Shown here piece by piece: positions 1 through 7,905 of a DNA stretch of 64,000 bases. The DNA comes from Chitinophaga silvisoli. Its GTDB lineage: Bacteria > Bacteroidota > Bacteroidia > Chitinophagales > Chitinophagaceae. The stretch is from the NCBI RefSeq assembly GCF_003412465.1, contig NZ_QTJV01000015.1, positions 62,001 to 126,000 of the forward strand, given 5' to 3'. The notes below the pieces were generated by a model, which was not told where the DNA came from, searched no databases, and worked only from the letters and a program-made list of their open reading frames with translations. Numbering within the stretch: the stretch's first letter is position 1; every line of letters begins with the position of its first letter. Made by a program: the position numbers and the translations under genes.

Positions 1-288
1 AGCGGCATCAGCATCAGCATACAGTACTGCCGGTGCAATACCTGCATCAGCAGCAGCACGCAGACATGTATATTCACGGGCAGGGTCTACCAGTTCATTT
101 GTCGCCATAACAAGCCTTAGAATATAGGCTTTGCCGTTTACCTGGATCTTGTAGACCAAGGCGGGTGATAATCCCCGGGTCATGAGTTCAATGGCTTCTA
201 CAGCAGGTGTCCCAAAAGTTTGCTGCAGGGCAGCTTCTACCACCTTTAGTTTGTGCGGGGGTAAAATGGAAAGAAGGGCGTTATTCAT
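1..288 (-). CDS. Aminoglycoside phosphotransferase / choline kinase-like protein (C-terminus outside window)
   Basis: Only the first 96 codons are present; the reading frame runs off the left edge. The N-terminal lobe has the APH/choline-kinase pattern: a glycine-containing nucleotide loop (RGLSPALVYKI), then a beta strand ending in AYILRLV, then REYTCLRAAADAGIAPAVLY, matching the 'rE...l..a..aGiaP.v' helix and strand of small-molecule kinases. The family phosphorylates hydroxyl groups of small substrates such as antibiotics, choline or thiamine; the substrate cannot be told from this fragment. The ATG lies 3 nt after the stop of the MarR gene, so the two are almost certainly co-transcribed and MarR probably controls this enzyme. 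Family call fairly sure, function open. Confidence 0.7.
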   Translation of the reverse strand, partial: MNNALLSILPPHKLKVVEAALQQTFGTPAVEAIELMTRGLSPALVYKIQVNGKAYILRLVMATNELVDPAREYTCLRAAADAGIAPAVLYADADAA

Positions 289-291
289 ATA

Positions 292-741
292 TTAAATAAT
301 GTTGCCGCCAAGTTCTGTGAGCATATCTGAAAAGGCATCCAGTTTTTTGGCTTTGGCAGTGGTGATAGTATCTGTGGAAAAAATATCCTGGGCTACAACT
401 TCGGCAGAGACAAGGGCTTCTTCAAAGATCTGCTTACCAATATCGGTCAGCCCGACATAACTGACACGGGCATCTCTTTCATAAGCTTCGCGCTGTACAA
501 GGCCTATTTTCTCCAAAGGGATCAGCATGCGGGTAACGCCCGAGGCAGTAAACCCTATTTTCTCGGCAAGGTCCACCCGGCGGAGTTTCTGCCCCGGAGC
601 TTCGTGCAGGATAAGGAGGATGGCAAAGTCAGTATAACCAATGCCATGGCCGGATAAGCGGGTTTCCAACCTGCGGGAAAGGATGACATGCGCCTTTGAG
701 AGGTTGAGGATGAGTTTTAATGATGGACTAATGGGAGTCAT
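292..741 (-). CDS. MarR family transcriptional regulator
   Basis: A winged-helix regulator of about 149 residues when started at the ATG at 741 (MTPISPSLKL). The centre holds the MarR core: a helix pair (YTDFAILLILHEAPGQ), the recognition helix (VDLAEKIGFTASGVTRML) and the wing (EKIGLVQREAYERDARVSYVGLT) with the usual D-R-R/S pattern. The frame stays open to an ATG at 768, but that ATG sits in the middle of a perfect 24-bp palindrome, the likely operator, so the inner start is preferred. The gene is first in an operon with the phosphotransferase gene 3 nt downstream. MarR proteins usually repress their own operon and release DNA on binding a small phenolic or similar ligand; the ligand is unknown here. 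Confidence 0.9.
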   Translation of the reverse strand: MTPISPSLKLILNLSKAHVILSRRLETRLSGHGIGYTDFAILLILHEAPGQKLRRVDLAEKIGFTASGVTRMLIPLEKIGLVQREAYERDARVSYVGLTDIGKQIFEEALVSAEVVAQDIFSTDTITTAKAKKLDAFSDMLTELGGNII

Positions 742-755
742 AATATTTAGTTGTA

Positions 756-779
756 AAATACTTGACATGTCAAGTATTT
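756..779. promoter_or_regulatory. Perfect 24-bp palindrome, probable MarR operator
   Basis: The two halves AAATACTTGACA and TGTCAAGTATTT are exact reverse complements with no spacer. The site lies 15 nt upstream of the preferred MarR start and covers the alternative start. MarR dimers bind such symmetric sites in their own promoters. That this regulator binds here is inferred from position and symmetry. Confidence 0.75.
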
Positions 780-1113
780 AGCGAAGGTAGGGGTTTGGTT
801 GTAAAAAACAAAATTCACTGATCCTGGTAGTTTATCATTTAAATTTATTGCAGCCGGCCGCAGGGATGCTGGTTGACTATTTTTGTATAAATTGATACAC
901 CACCCCCACTTTGGTGTTAATTAATTCCTTAACAGGACCAGTCCGCAATAACTATTTCCATGAAGGTTGTCTTTGTGACACTTATGGATTATATTTATCC
1001 TGAACTATCATGCAAATGATTTCCGTTATGTATTCAACCAGAAGAGGCAAGAGAGAATAGTTTGAGAATTGGAAAAACTACTGCGTTTACACAAAAACAA
1101 GAAAACAGTGTCT
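780..1113. other. Divergent intergenic region between marR and the GH89 gene
   Basis: About 330 bases, AT-rich, without a convincing gene. It must hold the promoters for the leftward MarR operon and the rightward GH89 operon. An imperfect TA-n-TTTG-like element (ATAGTTTG, near 1058) is the best candidate for the rightward -7 box. No other repeat or structure was seen. Confidence 0.4.
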
Positions 1114-3312
1114 ATGAAATTTTTAAGCAGGGCATTTACTATCTGTAGCATTGTCATGTTTGCACAATCAACGGTGTCGGCACAATTGAATAAACCGGCC
1201 GCGCTGGCGCTCATCAAACGTGTATTACCTGAAAGGGCTGCTTTTTTCGAAGTAGGGGAACTGCCCGCTGCTGAAGCAAAGGATGTATTTGAAATTACAC
1301 CACACCAGGGAAAGATTTTATTGAAGGGGAATAATGGGGTTGCTGTAGCTTCTGCCCTGTATTATTACCTGACTGAATATGCCCATTGCCAGATTACCTG
1401 GAATGGCACGCAGCTGAAACTACCGGCGAAATTACCGATGCCGGCAGCAACGATAAAGAAGACCACACCTTACCAGTACCGCTATTACCTGAACTACTGC
1501 ACTTTCAATTACAGCATGAGTTGGTGGGACTGGAAGCGCTGGCAAAAGGAAATAGACTGGATGGCGATGCATGGCATCAATATGCCCCTGGCCATCACAG
1601 GCGAAGAGTATACCTGGTATGAAGTCTATAAACAAATGGGCTTTACGGACAAGGAACTGGAGGGCTTCTTTTGTGGACCCGCTTATTTCTCCTGGTTCTG
1701 GATGGGCAATTTAGACGGCTGGGGTGGTCCCTTGCCACTCAGCTGGATGAAGAGTCATAAGACCCTGCAGCAGCAGATTGTAAAGCAGGAGCGTGAGTTG
1801 GGTATGACTCCTGTATTGCCTGCATTTACAGGACATGTACCCGCAGCTTTCAAAGAGAAATATCCAAAGGCAAAACTGAAAGCGACTAACTGGAACAATG
1901 GTTTTGCAGATACTTATATCCTGGATTCAGAAGATCCTTTGTTTGCGAAGATCGGCAAGCAATTCCTGGAAACACAGGCTAAATTGTTCGGAACAGACCA
2001 CCTGTATTCTGCAGATACATTCAATGAGAATGAACCTCCATCTGATGATCCTGAGTTCCTGTCTAAACTGAGTGCAAGGATTTATGAAGGTATGCGACAG
2101 GCGGATACCAGTGCTGTATGGGTGATGCAGGGATGGCTATTTTACAGTGATCGTAAATTCTGGAAGGCCCCACAGATCGAGGCATTGTTAAAAGCAGTGC
2201 CGGATAATAAAATGATCTTACTGGACCTGGCTGCTGAAATAGAACCTGTATGGAAAAGGACAGATGCATTTTACGGCAAGCCCTGGATCTGGAACCAGCT
2301 GAATAACTTCGGTGGAAATGTGAATCTGTTTGGGCGGCTGGAAGGCGTAGCTGCAGGACCTGCACTGGCACTGAACGATCCAAATTCAAAGAACCTGAAA
2401 GGGATTGGCCTGACGATGGAAGCGATAGAGAACAATCCTGTGATCTATGAACTGACCATGCAGCATACCTGGCAAACAACACCTGTTCAACTGGATGAGT
2501 GGCTGAGGAAATATGCGCGCAACCGTTATGGTGTGGACAATGATTCGCTGGTACAGGCATGGCAGGTACTGCGTAAGACGGCTTATAACGGACAGACTAT
2601 ACGCGATGGTGCTGAATCCATCATCACCGGCCGGCCTACTTTTGACAGCACCACCATCTGGACAAGGACGAAGCTGAACTATGCACCGCTGGATTTAGTG
2701 CCTGCATGGGATTTATTTATCCATGCATCGAAAAAAGGGGTGCGTACGGATGGATTTACTTATGACCTGGTGGATGTGACAAGACAGGTGATGGCGAACT
2801 ATGCGACTCCTTTGCAACAGCAGTGGGTGAGGGCTTATAAGGCGCACAACATGACGGCGTTTCAGAAATATAGCAAAGCATACCTGGAGCTGATAGATGA
2901 TATGGATCGCCTGTTGGCAACGAGAAAAGATTTTCTATTGGGACCATGGATCGCGAGTGCAAGGAGCTGGGGTACTACACCTGCTGAAAAAGCGCTGTAT
3001 GAGCAGAATGCCCGTGACCTGATCACCTTATGGGGAGATGCGGAAAGCCCATTGCATGAGTATGCAAACAGGCAGTGGAGCGGCTTGCTGAAAGACTTTT
3101 ACAAGGTACGCTGGGAGCAGTTTTTCGATTTCCTGGTGACGGAGGAGCAACCTGATTTCAAAGCCTTTGATAAGAAGATCAGCCAATGGGAGTGGAAGTT
3201 TGTGAAGACGCAGAAAAATTATCCTTTGGTGACGAGTGGTGACCCGGTAGTGGTGTCACAACAAATGTATGCTAAATATCATGACCTTATAGTTGCAGCT
3301 TATGAAAGATAA
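1114..3312 (+). CDS. Alpha-N-acetylglucosaminidase, GH89 (NAGLU family), secreted
   Basis: About 732 residues, close to human NAGLU (743). The ATG at 1114 starts a signal peptide (MKFLSRAFTICSIVMFAQST...SAQ); an in-frame upstream TTG at 1069 would spoil it. The NAGLU hallmark block is clear: YYLNYCTFNYSMSWWDW, EIDWMAMHGIN, then FFCGPAYFSWFWMGNL and GGPLPLSWM. The two family catalytic glutamates fall at about E305 (TFNENEPPS) and E436 (GLTMEAIENNPV). The enzyme removes terminal alpha-linked GlcNAc from glycans such as heparan sulfate or mucin-type structures, here probably in the periplasm or outside. Its last 11 nt overlap the start of the HGSNAT-like gene, implying joint translation. Confidence 0.93.
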   Translation: MKFLSRAFTICSIVMFAQSTVSAQLNKPAALALIKRVLPERAAFFEVGELPAAEAKDVFEITPHQGKILLKGNNGVAVASALYYYLTEYAHCQITWNGTQLKLPAKLPMPAATIKKTTPYQYRYYLNYCTFNYSMSWWDWKRWQKEIDWMAMHGINMPLAITGEEYTWYEVYKQMGFTDKELEGFFCGPAYFSWFWMGNLDGWGGPLPLSWMKSHKTLQQQIVKQERELGMTPVLPAFTGHVPAAFKEKYPKAKLKATNWNNGFADTYILDSEDPLFAKIGKQFLETQAKLFGTDHLYSADTFNENEPPSDDPEFLSKLSARIYEGMRQADTSAVWVMQGWLFYSDRKFWKAPQIEALLKAVPDNKMILLDLAAEIEPVWKRTDAFYGKPWIWNQLNNFGGNVNLFGRLEGVAAGPALALNDPNSKNLKGIGLTMEAIENNPVIYELTMQHTWQTTPVQLDEWLRKYARNRYGVDNDSLVQAWQVLRKTAYNGQTIRDGAESIITGRPTFDSTTIWTRTKLNYAPLDLVPAWDLFIHASKKGVRTDGFTYDLVDVTRQVMANYATPLQQQWVRAYKAHNMTAFQKYSKAYLELIDDMDRLLATRKDFLLGPWIASARSWGTTPAEKALYEQNARDLITLWGDAESPLHEYANRQWSGLLKDFYKVRWEQFFDFLVTEEQPDFKAFDKKISQWEWKFVKTQKNYPLVTSGDPVVVSQQMYAKYHDLIVAAYER

Positions 3313-4435
3313 TCAACGATTGCAGTCCTTAGACGCGCTGAGAGGTTTTGATATGTTCTGGATCATGAGCGGTGAGCACATTATCCATACCCTGGCCAAG
3401 GCTACAAAGTGGGGACCGGTAGAATGGATGTCCGCACAGCTGAATCATACAGATTGGAATGGGTTTACCTTTTATGATATGATCTTTCCGCTATTCCTGT
3501 TTATTGCCGGGGTGACGATGCCCTTGTCTTTGCAGAAGAAAATGGATGTAGCGGGGGTAAAGTATACTTACCTGTTGCCGGGAGAAGAGAAGCGGAAATT
3601 GTATAAGGTAATGCTGAAGCGTGCTTTGATCCTGGTGGTGCTGGGCTTTATCGTGAATGGACTATTGAAGTTTAATGGTTTGGAGAATACCCGCTTCCCA
3701 AGTGTGTTAGGAAGGATCGGCCTGGCCTGGTTCTTTGCAGGATTGATCAGTCTGAACTTTTCGGTGAAAGGACAGGTGTATTGGTTAATTGGTATTTTGT
3801 TAGGGTATTGGGCTTTGATGATGTGGGTGCCTGTACCGGGATATGGAGCAGGTGTACTGACGATGGATGGATCGCTGGAGTCTTATATTGACAGAGTGCT
3901 GGTGCCGGGCAGATTGCATGATAAGGTGCATGATCCGGAGGGTGTATTATCCACCCTGCCGGCTATTGGAACAGCATTGCTGGGTACATTGGTAGGTACG
4001 TTTATCCAAAGAGGTGTTCAGACTCCCTTGCGGAAAGGTGGGTTGCTGTTTGCTTTTGGTGCTGCATTGGTGCTGACCGGTTACCTGTGGGGCTTCGGCT
4101 TTCCTATTAATAAAAGACTGTGGACAAGTTCCTTTGTGTTATATGCAGGAGGATTCAGCGTAATGTTCCTGGCAGTGTTTTACCTGGTAATAGACGTGTG
4201 GGGATATAGAAAATGGGCGTTTCCTTTTGTGATTATAGGCACGAATTCTATCCTGATTTACATGGCGGCAGAGGGGATGGTAGATTTTAAGTATACGGCT
4301 GGATTTGTGTTTAATGGATTGATCCAGTATGCGCCTTTATTGTGGCAGCCTGTGTTTGCGGCGATGTCGGTCACCTTTGTACAATTATGCCTGTTATATG
4401 TTTTGTATAGGAATAAGTTGTTCCTGAAGATCTAA
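3302..4435 (+). CDS. HGSNAT-like membrane acyltransferase (DUF5009 / COG4299 type)
   Basis: A polytopic membrane protein of about 377 residues with some ten hydrophobic segments. The N-terminus has the family signature R(L)QSLDALRGFDMFWI, followed by DMIFPLFLFIAGVTMPLSL and the GRIGLAWFFAGL segment, as in bacterial relatives of heparan-alpha-glucosaminide N-acetyltransferase. In animals that enzyme passes an acetyl group across the lysosomal membrane to terminal glucosamine, making the substrate for NAGLU. Here the gene overlaps a NAGLU homologue by 11 nt, so the same pairing is plausible, with acetyl transfer to the periplasm. An in-frame TTG at 3293 is possible, but the ATG at 3302 is the natural start. 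A strong terminator follows directly. Confidence 0.85.
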   Translation: MKDNQRLQSLDALRGFDMFWIMSGEHIIHTLAKATKWGPVEWMSAQLNHTDWNGFTFYDMIFPLFLFIAGVTMPLSLQKKMDVAGVKYTYLLPGEEKRKLYKVMLKRALILVVLGFIVNGLLKFNGLENTRFPSVLGRIGLAWFFAGLISLNFSVKGQVYWLIGILLGYWALMMWVPVPGYGAGVLTMDGSLESYIDRVLVPGRLHDKVHDPEGVLSTLPAIGTALLGTLVGTFIQRGVQTPLRKGGLLFAFGAALVLTGYLWGFGFPINKRLWTSSFVLYAGGFSVMFLAVFYLVIDVWGYRKWAFPFVIIGTNSILIYMAAEGMVDFKYTAGFVFNGLIQYAPLLWQPVFAAMSVTFVQLCLLYVLYRNKLFLKI

Positions 4436-4436
4436 A

Positions 4437-4471
4437 AAGAAGAGGGTGTACCAAAAGTACACCCTCTTCTT
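4437..4471. terminator. Bidirectional terminator, 15-bp perfect stem
   Basis: The stem AAGAAGAGGGTGTAC pairs perfectly with 4457-4471 around a 5-nt loop, with an A-run before it and a T-run after it. It lies between the convergent HGSNAT-like and DUF4349 genes and can serve both. Confidence 0.9.
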
Positions 4472-4474
4472 TTT

Positions 4475-5362
4475 TTATTGTTTGAAAATGCCTAAGACAT
4501 TTAGCTTGTCTATAATCAATAATAATGCAAATACAAAAATGGAAAGTGCTGTAAAGCCGATCACGGTATAAGTGAAATAGTGGATAGTCCATTGCAAGGC
4601 AATCTTCACTCTGTGGATAAACGAGATGGATTGGGCGGTAGCCCCTTCATAGAGGGATAACTTGACCGTGCAGAATTCATTTTCTGTATTGAAGTTCCCT
4701 AAATCGACCCCCAGGTTCTGTAATTTGTCTTCCAGTTCCAGTTGCCTGTCATAGATAGATAATAAGTCCTGGTTTGCGCCCGCAGTTGTTTTCAGTTTCT
4801 CCAGTGACTCTACTGTTTTCTCCAGCGACACCTTCTTTGCATTGAGTTGCCTGTATTCATTCGTCTTATCTACTTTGGTAATAGACATTGACCTGATAGC
4901 GCCGAGGCCCTGGATCTCATGATAGAAGGAATCGAATTTTTCAGGATTTACACCAATCATCAGGTGTAGTTCACGATTTCCTTTTTTACCCAGTGCTTTT
5001 TCGTATTGGATCATGGCTTTATAGGATTCGATTTTCTTTCTCAGATCTGCTTCATCTTTTGTAAAATCACTGGTGGTGGTGCGTACGATGGCTGTCTTCT
5101 CATATTTTTGGCTGGTGGAAAAATCCGGTTGTGGATTTCCGGCAGGTGCCATGCTCATTTTCGAGCCCATATCCAGTTTGGAAGTAGCATAGTTTCTTCT
5201 TAATCCATTCACCTGATCAAAGTAATTTTCATAGTAGTCCCCGCTGCTGTTTGTATGCGACGCTACATAACCATAAATCAATCTGAAAATAAACATTAGC
5301 ATGAATACTCCCACCCCCCAGCGGAAGAGTCGCCAGAACCTGGTCTTAATTGAGGTTTGCAT
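4475..5362 (-). CDS. DUF4349 domain membrane protein
   Basis: 295 residues. A transmembrane segment lies near the N-terminus (about 12-33) and another at the C-terminus (about 258-285). Between them is an extracytoplasmic region with the DUF4349 pattern: a strand (YEKTAIVRTTTSDF), a helix with KKIESYKAMI, a strand (RELHLMIGVNPEKFDSFYHE) and IQGLGAIRSMSITKVDKTNEY followed by a predicted coiled coil (VSLEKTVESLEKLK). DUF4349 proteins are widespread envelope proteins without an established function. This one has no lipobox and is held by the two membrane segments. It stands alone, convergent with the upstream operon and 27 nt downstream of the topoisomerase gene, with which it may be co-transcribed. 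Confidence 0.85.
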   Translation of the reverse strand: MQTSIKTRFWRLFRWGVGVFMLMFIFRLIYGYVASHTNSSGDYYENYFDQVNGLRRNYATSKLDMGSKMSMAPAGNPQPDFSTSQKYEKTAIVRTTTSDFTKDEADLRKKIESYKAMIQYEKALGKKGNRELHLMIGVNPEKFDSFYHEIQGLGAIRSMSITKVDKTNEYRQLNAKKVSLEKTVESLEKLKTTAGANQDLLSIYDRQLELEDKLQNLGVDLGNFNTENEFCTVKLSLYEGATAQSISFIHRVKIALQWTIHYFTYTVIGFTALSIFVFALLLIIDKLNVLGIFKQ

Positions 5363-5389
5363 AGTGTAAAGTTATAATGTGAATATAGG

Positions 5390-7522
5390 TTATTTTTCTA
5401 CTGCAAGGTTGAATGCTGCATCCAGTATCAGTTTCCCTTCTGCCTCTGTCCCATCGGGCAATTTCAGTCCTTTCAGTTTGGTAGTTTTGCCTTTTGTCAG
5501 GAGGTCGCTTAGTTGTTTATCGGACAATTTCTTGCCATGGGTTTCAAAAGGCACCTTGAATCCACACACTTTGAAATTGGAGCAGCCATAGGCAGTATTT
5601 CCTTTGATCAAAGGATGTTCTTTACACTTGGGGCATTGCAGGCTGGCAATTTCCTGTTTGGGTTTAGGGGCTTTTTTCGGCTTTTCTTCCTTTTCAGGAG
5701 TAGGTGCCGGTGTGGGAGCCTGTACGGCAACGATGGTTTTGTAAGAAGCATTTTTCACTTCCCGGGTCAGGTCTACGACCATCTGGATCAGTTCCTGTTT
5801 GAAGGTGTCCAGCTGGTATTCACCTTTTTCTATCTGTCTTAGTTTCCGTTCCCATTGCCCGGTCAGTTCTGCACTTTTCAGCAGGTCTGAGGTGATGGTA
5901 TCGATCAGGTCTATGCCGGTTTGGGTGGCGTAGATGTTCTTTTTTCTCTTCTCTATGTATTTACGTCTGAACAGGGTCTCGATGATATTTGCACGGGTAG
6001 AAGGGCGACCGATACCGTTGTCCTTCATCAATTCCCTCATTTCTTCATCGTCTACCTGCTTACCGGCGGTTTCCATAGCACGGAGCAGGGTCGCTTCCGT
6101 AAAGGCTTTGGGTGGAGTGGTTTTACCCTGGTGTACCCTGGGGGTATGGGGGCCGCTTTCACCGACTACGAACACGGGCAGTACTTTTTCTTCGTTTTCT
6201 TCTTTTCCGTCTTTGTTTTCTTTTGGAGCAGGTGCATCATTGGCATACACTTCTTTCCAGCCGGGTTCCAGGATCTGCTTACCGGTTACCTTGAATTCTA
6301 CCTGGCCTACTACGCCCAGTACGGTAGTATTCGAAATCTTACACTCAGGGTAGAATGCAGCGATAAAGCGTCTCGCTACCAGGTCATAAATGCGCTTTTC
6401 CTCCAGGGGCAGGTTGCTGGGATATTCACCTGTTGGAATGATGGCATGGTGATCTGTCACCTTTTTGTCGTCGAAGACGGTCTTAAGTTTAGGAATCGGA
6501 TTCGCCAGGATGGGGGCGGTCAGGTTCGCATATGGTTTCAGGTCCTGTAAGATGCCTGCTACTTTTGGATGCAGGTCTTCGGAGAGGTAGGTGGTATCTA
6601 CCCTTGGGTAGGTAGTCAGTTTCTTCTCGTACAGGTTCTGGATATATTTTAAGGTATCGTCTGCAGTGAAGGCAAATTTCTTGTTGGCTTCTACCTGCAG
6701 GCCGGTGAGGTCAAATAGGCGGGGGTTCCCTTCCTTGCCTTCTTTCTTTTCGAAGCTGGTGATTTCGAAAGGGTGTTGCTTCAGGTATTCCAGTCCTTTA
6801 TTGGCCCTATCCAGGTTTTTGATACGGTCGATAGTGGCGGTGAATTCTGTTTCGCGGTAGATGGTTTTGAGTTCCCAGTATTCTTCGGATACGAAGGCGT
6901 TGATTTCCTTTTGCCTTTGTACGATCATGGCGAGGGTAGGTGTCTGCACACGGCCGATGGACAAGACGGTTTTGCCGATGGCAAATTTCTTGGTGAAGAG
7001 GCGGGTGGCATTCATGCCCAGCAGCCAGTCGCCGATGGCGCGGGCGCTGCCGGCGGCGTATAAGTTATCGTACTGGCTGGCATCTTTCAGTTTCTGGAAG
7101 CCATCCTGGATGGCTTGTACAGTCAGGGAAGATATCCACAGCCTTTTTACGGGTGCGGTGCATTGGGCTTTGAGTAATACCCAGCGTTGAATGAGTTCTC
7201 CTTCCTGCCCGGCATCCCCACAGTTGATGACCTCATCGCAGGCTTGTACCAGGGATTCTATGATTTTGAATTGCTTTTCGACCCCTCCGTTGGGTATGAG
7301 TTTGATACCGAAGTGGGAGGGGATCATGGGCAGATCTTCCAGTCGCCAGAATTTCCATTGCTCCGTGTAATCATGCGGTTCTTTGAGGGTACAAAAGTGC
7401 CCGAAGGTCCAGGTGACCTGGTACCCGTTTCCTTCATAGTACCCGTCTTTGCGTGTTTTAGCGCCGATTACTTCAGCGATGTCGCGGGCGACACTTGGTT
7501 TTTCTGCAATGCAAACCTTCAT
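5390..7522 (-). CDS. topB: DNA topoisomerase III (type IA)
   Basis: 710 residues. The Toprim domain starts at once (VCIAEKPSVARDIA) and carries DAGQEGELIQRWV, the D-x-G-x-E form also found in Gram-positive TopB proteins. The strand-passage domains include LSIGRVQTPTLAMIVQRQ, and the active-site tyrosine is Y305 in TTYPRVDTTYLS. TATLL...GIGRPSTRANIIETL-type motifs (here TEATLLRAMETAGKQ and KDNGIGRPSTRANI) follow. After a proline/lysine-rich linker (about 600-630) come a four-cysteine ribbon (CPKC...CSNFKVC) and a Topo_C repeat. The enzyme relaxes and decatenates DNA through a covalent 5'-phosphotyrosine intermediate. It ends 27 nt before the DUF4349 start. Confidence 0.95.
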   Translation of the reverse strand: MKVCIAEKPSVARDIAEVIGAKTRKDGYYEGNGYQVTWTFGHFCTLKEPHDYTEQWKFWRLEDLPMIPSHFGIKLIPNGGVEKQFKIIESLVQACDEVINCGDAGQEGELIQRWVLLKAQCTAPVKRLWISSLTVQAIQDGFQKLKDASQYDNLYAAGSARAIGDWLLGMNATRLFTKKFAIGKTVLSIGRVQTPTLAMIVQRQKEINAFVSEEYWELKTIYRETEFTATIDRIKNLDRANKGLEYLKQHPFEITSFEKKEGKEGNPRLFDLTGLQVEANKKFAFTADDTLKYIQNLYEKKLTTYPRVDTTYLSEDLHPKVAGILQDLKPYANLTAPILANPIPKLKTVFDDKKVTDHHAIIPTGEYPSNLPLEEKRIYDLVARRFIAAFYPECKISNTTVLGVVGQVEFKVTGKQILEPGWKEVYANDAPAPKENKDGKEENEEKVLPVFVVGESGPHTPRVHQGKTTPPKAFTEATLLRAMETAGKQVDDEEMRELMKDNGIGRPSTRANIIETLFRRKYIEKRKKNIYATQTGIDLIDTITSDLLKSAELTGQWERKLRQIEKGEYQLDTFKQELIQMVVDLTREVKNASYKTIVAVQAPTPAPTPEKEEKPKKAPKPKQEIASLQCPKCKEHPLIKGNTAYGCSNFKVCGFKVPFETHGKKLSDKQLSDLLTKGKTTKLKGLKLPDGTEAEGKLILDAAFNLAVEK

Positions 7523-7556
7523 AGAGAGGGCAAATGTAGGGAAAACAAACCAGTGA

Positions 7557-7591
7557 AAAAATCACTTTCGCCTATGGCAAAAGTGATTTTT
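7557..7591 (-). terminator. Terminator of the kinase/flavoprotein/UBP operon
   Basis: On the minus strand AAAAATCACTTT pairs with AAAGTGATTTTT, extended by an inner GCC/GGC pair, and a T-run follows. A second GC-rich hairpin (7602-7618, CCGGGC/GCCCGG) lies just before it. Both sit between the end of the UBP gene and the start of topB. Confidence 0.8.
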
Positions 7592-7632
7592 CCGGGTGGG
7601 GCCGGGCCTTATGCCCGGGTATGAAAACCGTA

Positions 7633-7899
7633 TTAATATTCAGCGAATTGCTCATCCACATAACACCACAACCACCTTTCTCCCGGCTCTGCCGATATGA
7701 CTACGGGGTGCTGTGTTTTATGAAAATGCTTCGTCATATGCTTCTCCGGCGACTGGTCGCAACACAAGGTTGCACCGCAGGTTTGACAGGTACGGAGATG
7801 CACCCAGTCAGATCCTATTTTTACACATTCCTCACACACATGTTCTTCATCCACTTTCAGTGTTTTAATCGATGTAATATGTGAACAGATTTCTGCCAT
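7633..7899 (-). CDS. UBP-type zinc finger protein
   Basis: A small protein of about 88 residues starting at ATG 7899 (MAEICSHITS), 6 nt after the stop of the flavoprotein gene, so translation is probably coupled. It is almost all zinc finger: C-x-H near the start, then CEEC, the TCQTCGATLCCD block and a His series (EKHMTKHFHKTQHP), ending in WLWCYVDE. This is the zf-UBP fold, which in eukaryotic deubiquitinases binds the free C-terminus of ubiquitin. Bacteria lack ubiquitin, and the partner of the bacterial versions is unknown. Its place behind a redox enzyme/response-regulator fusion and a kinase suggests it is an adaptor or sensor for that system (inference). Confidence 0.88.
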   Translation of the reverse strand: MAEICSHITSIKTLKVDEEHVCEECVKIGSDWVHLRTCQTCGATLCCDQSPEKHMTKHFHKTQHPVVISAEPGERWLWCYVDEQFAEY

Positions 7900-7905
7900 A
7901 GTCAA

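Noticed and set aside
1386..1622. Alternative plus-strand frame inside the GH89 gene
   Set aside because: The GH89 frame has strong family motifs over the same bases.
6861..7190. Long open frames on the plus strand opposite topB
   Set aside because: They mirror the codon pattern of a well-supported gene and have no family-like sequence; the same holds for the frames opposite the kinase, HEAT, AsmA and GH9 genes.
7190..7240. Toprim motif DAGQEGE in topoisomerase III lacking the middle Asp
   Set aside because: D-x-G-x-E is a known variant in many TopB proteins, so it is not a defect.
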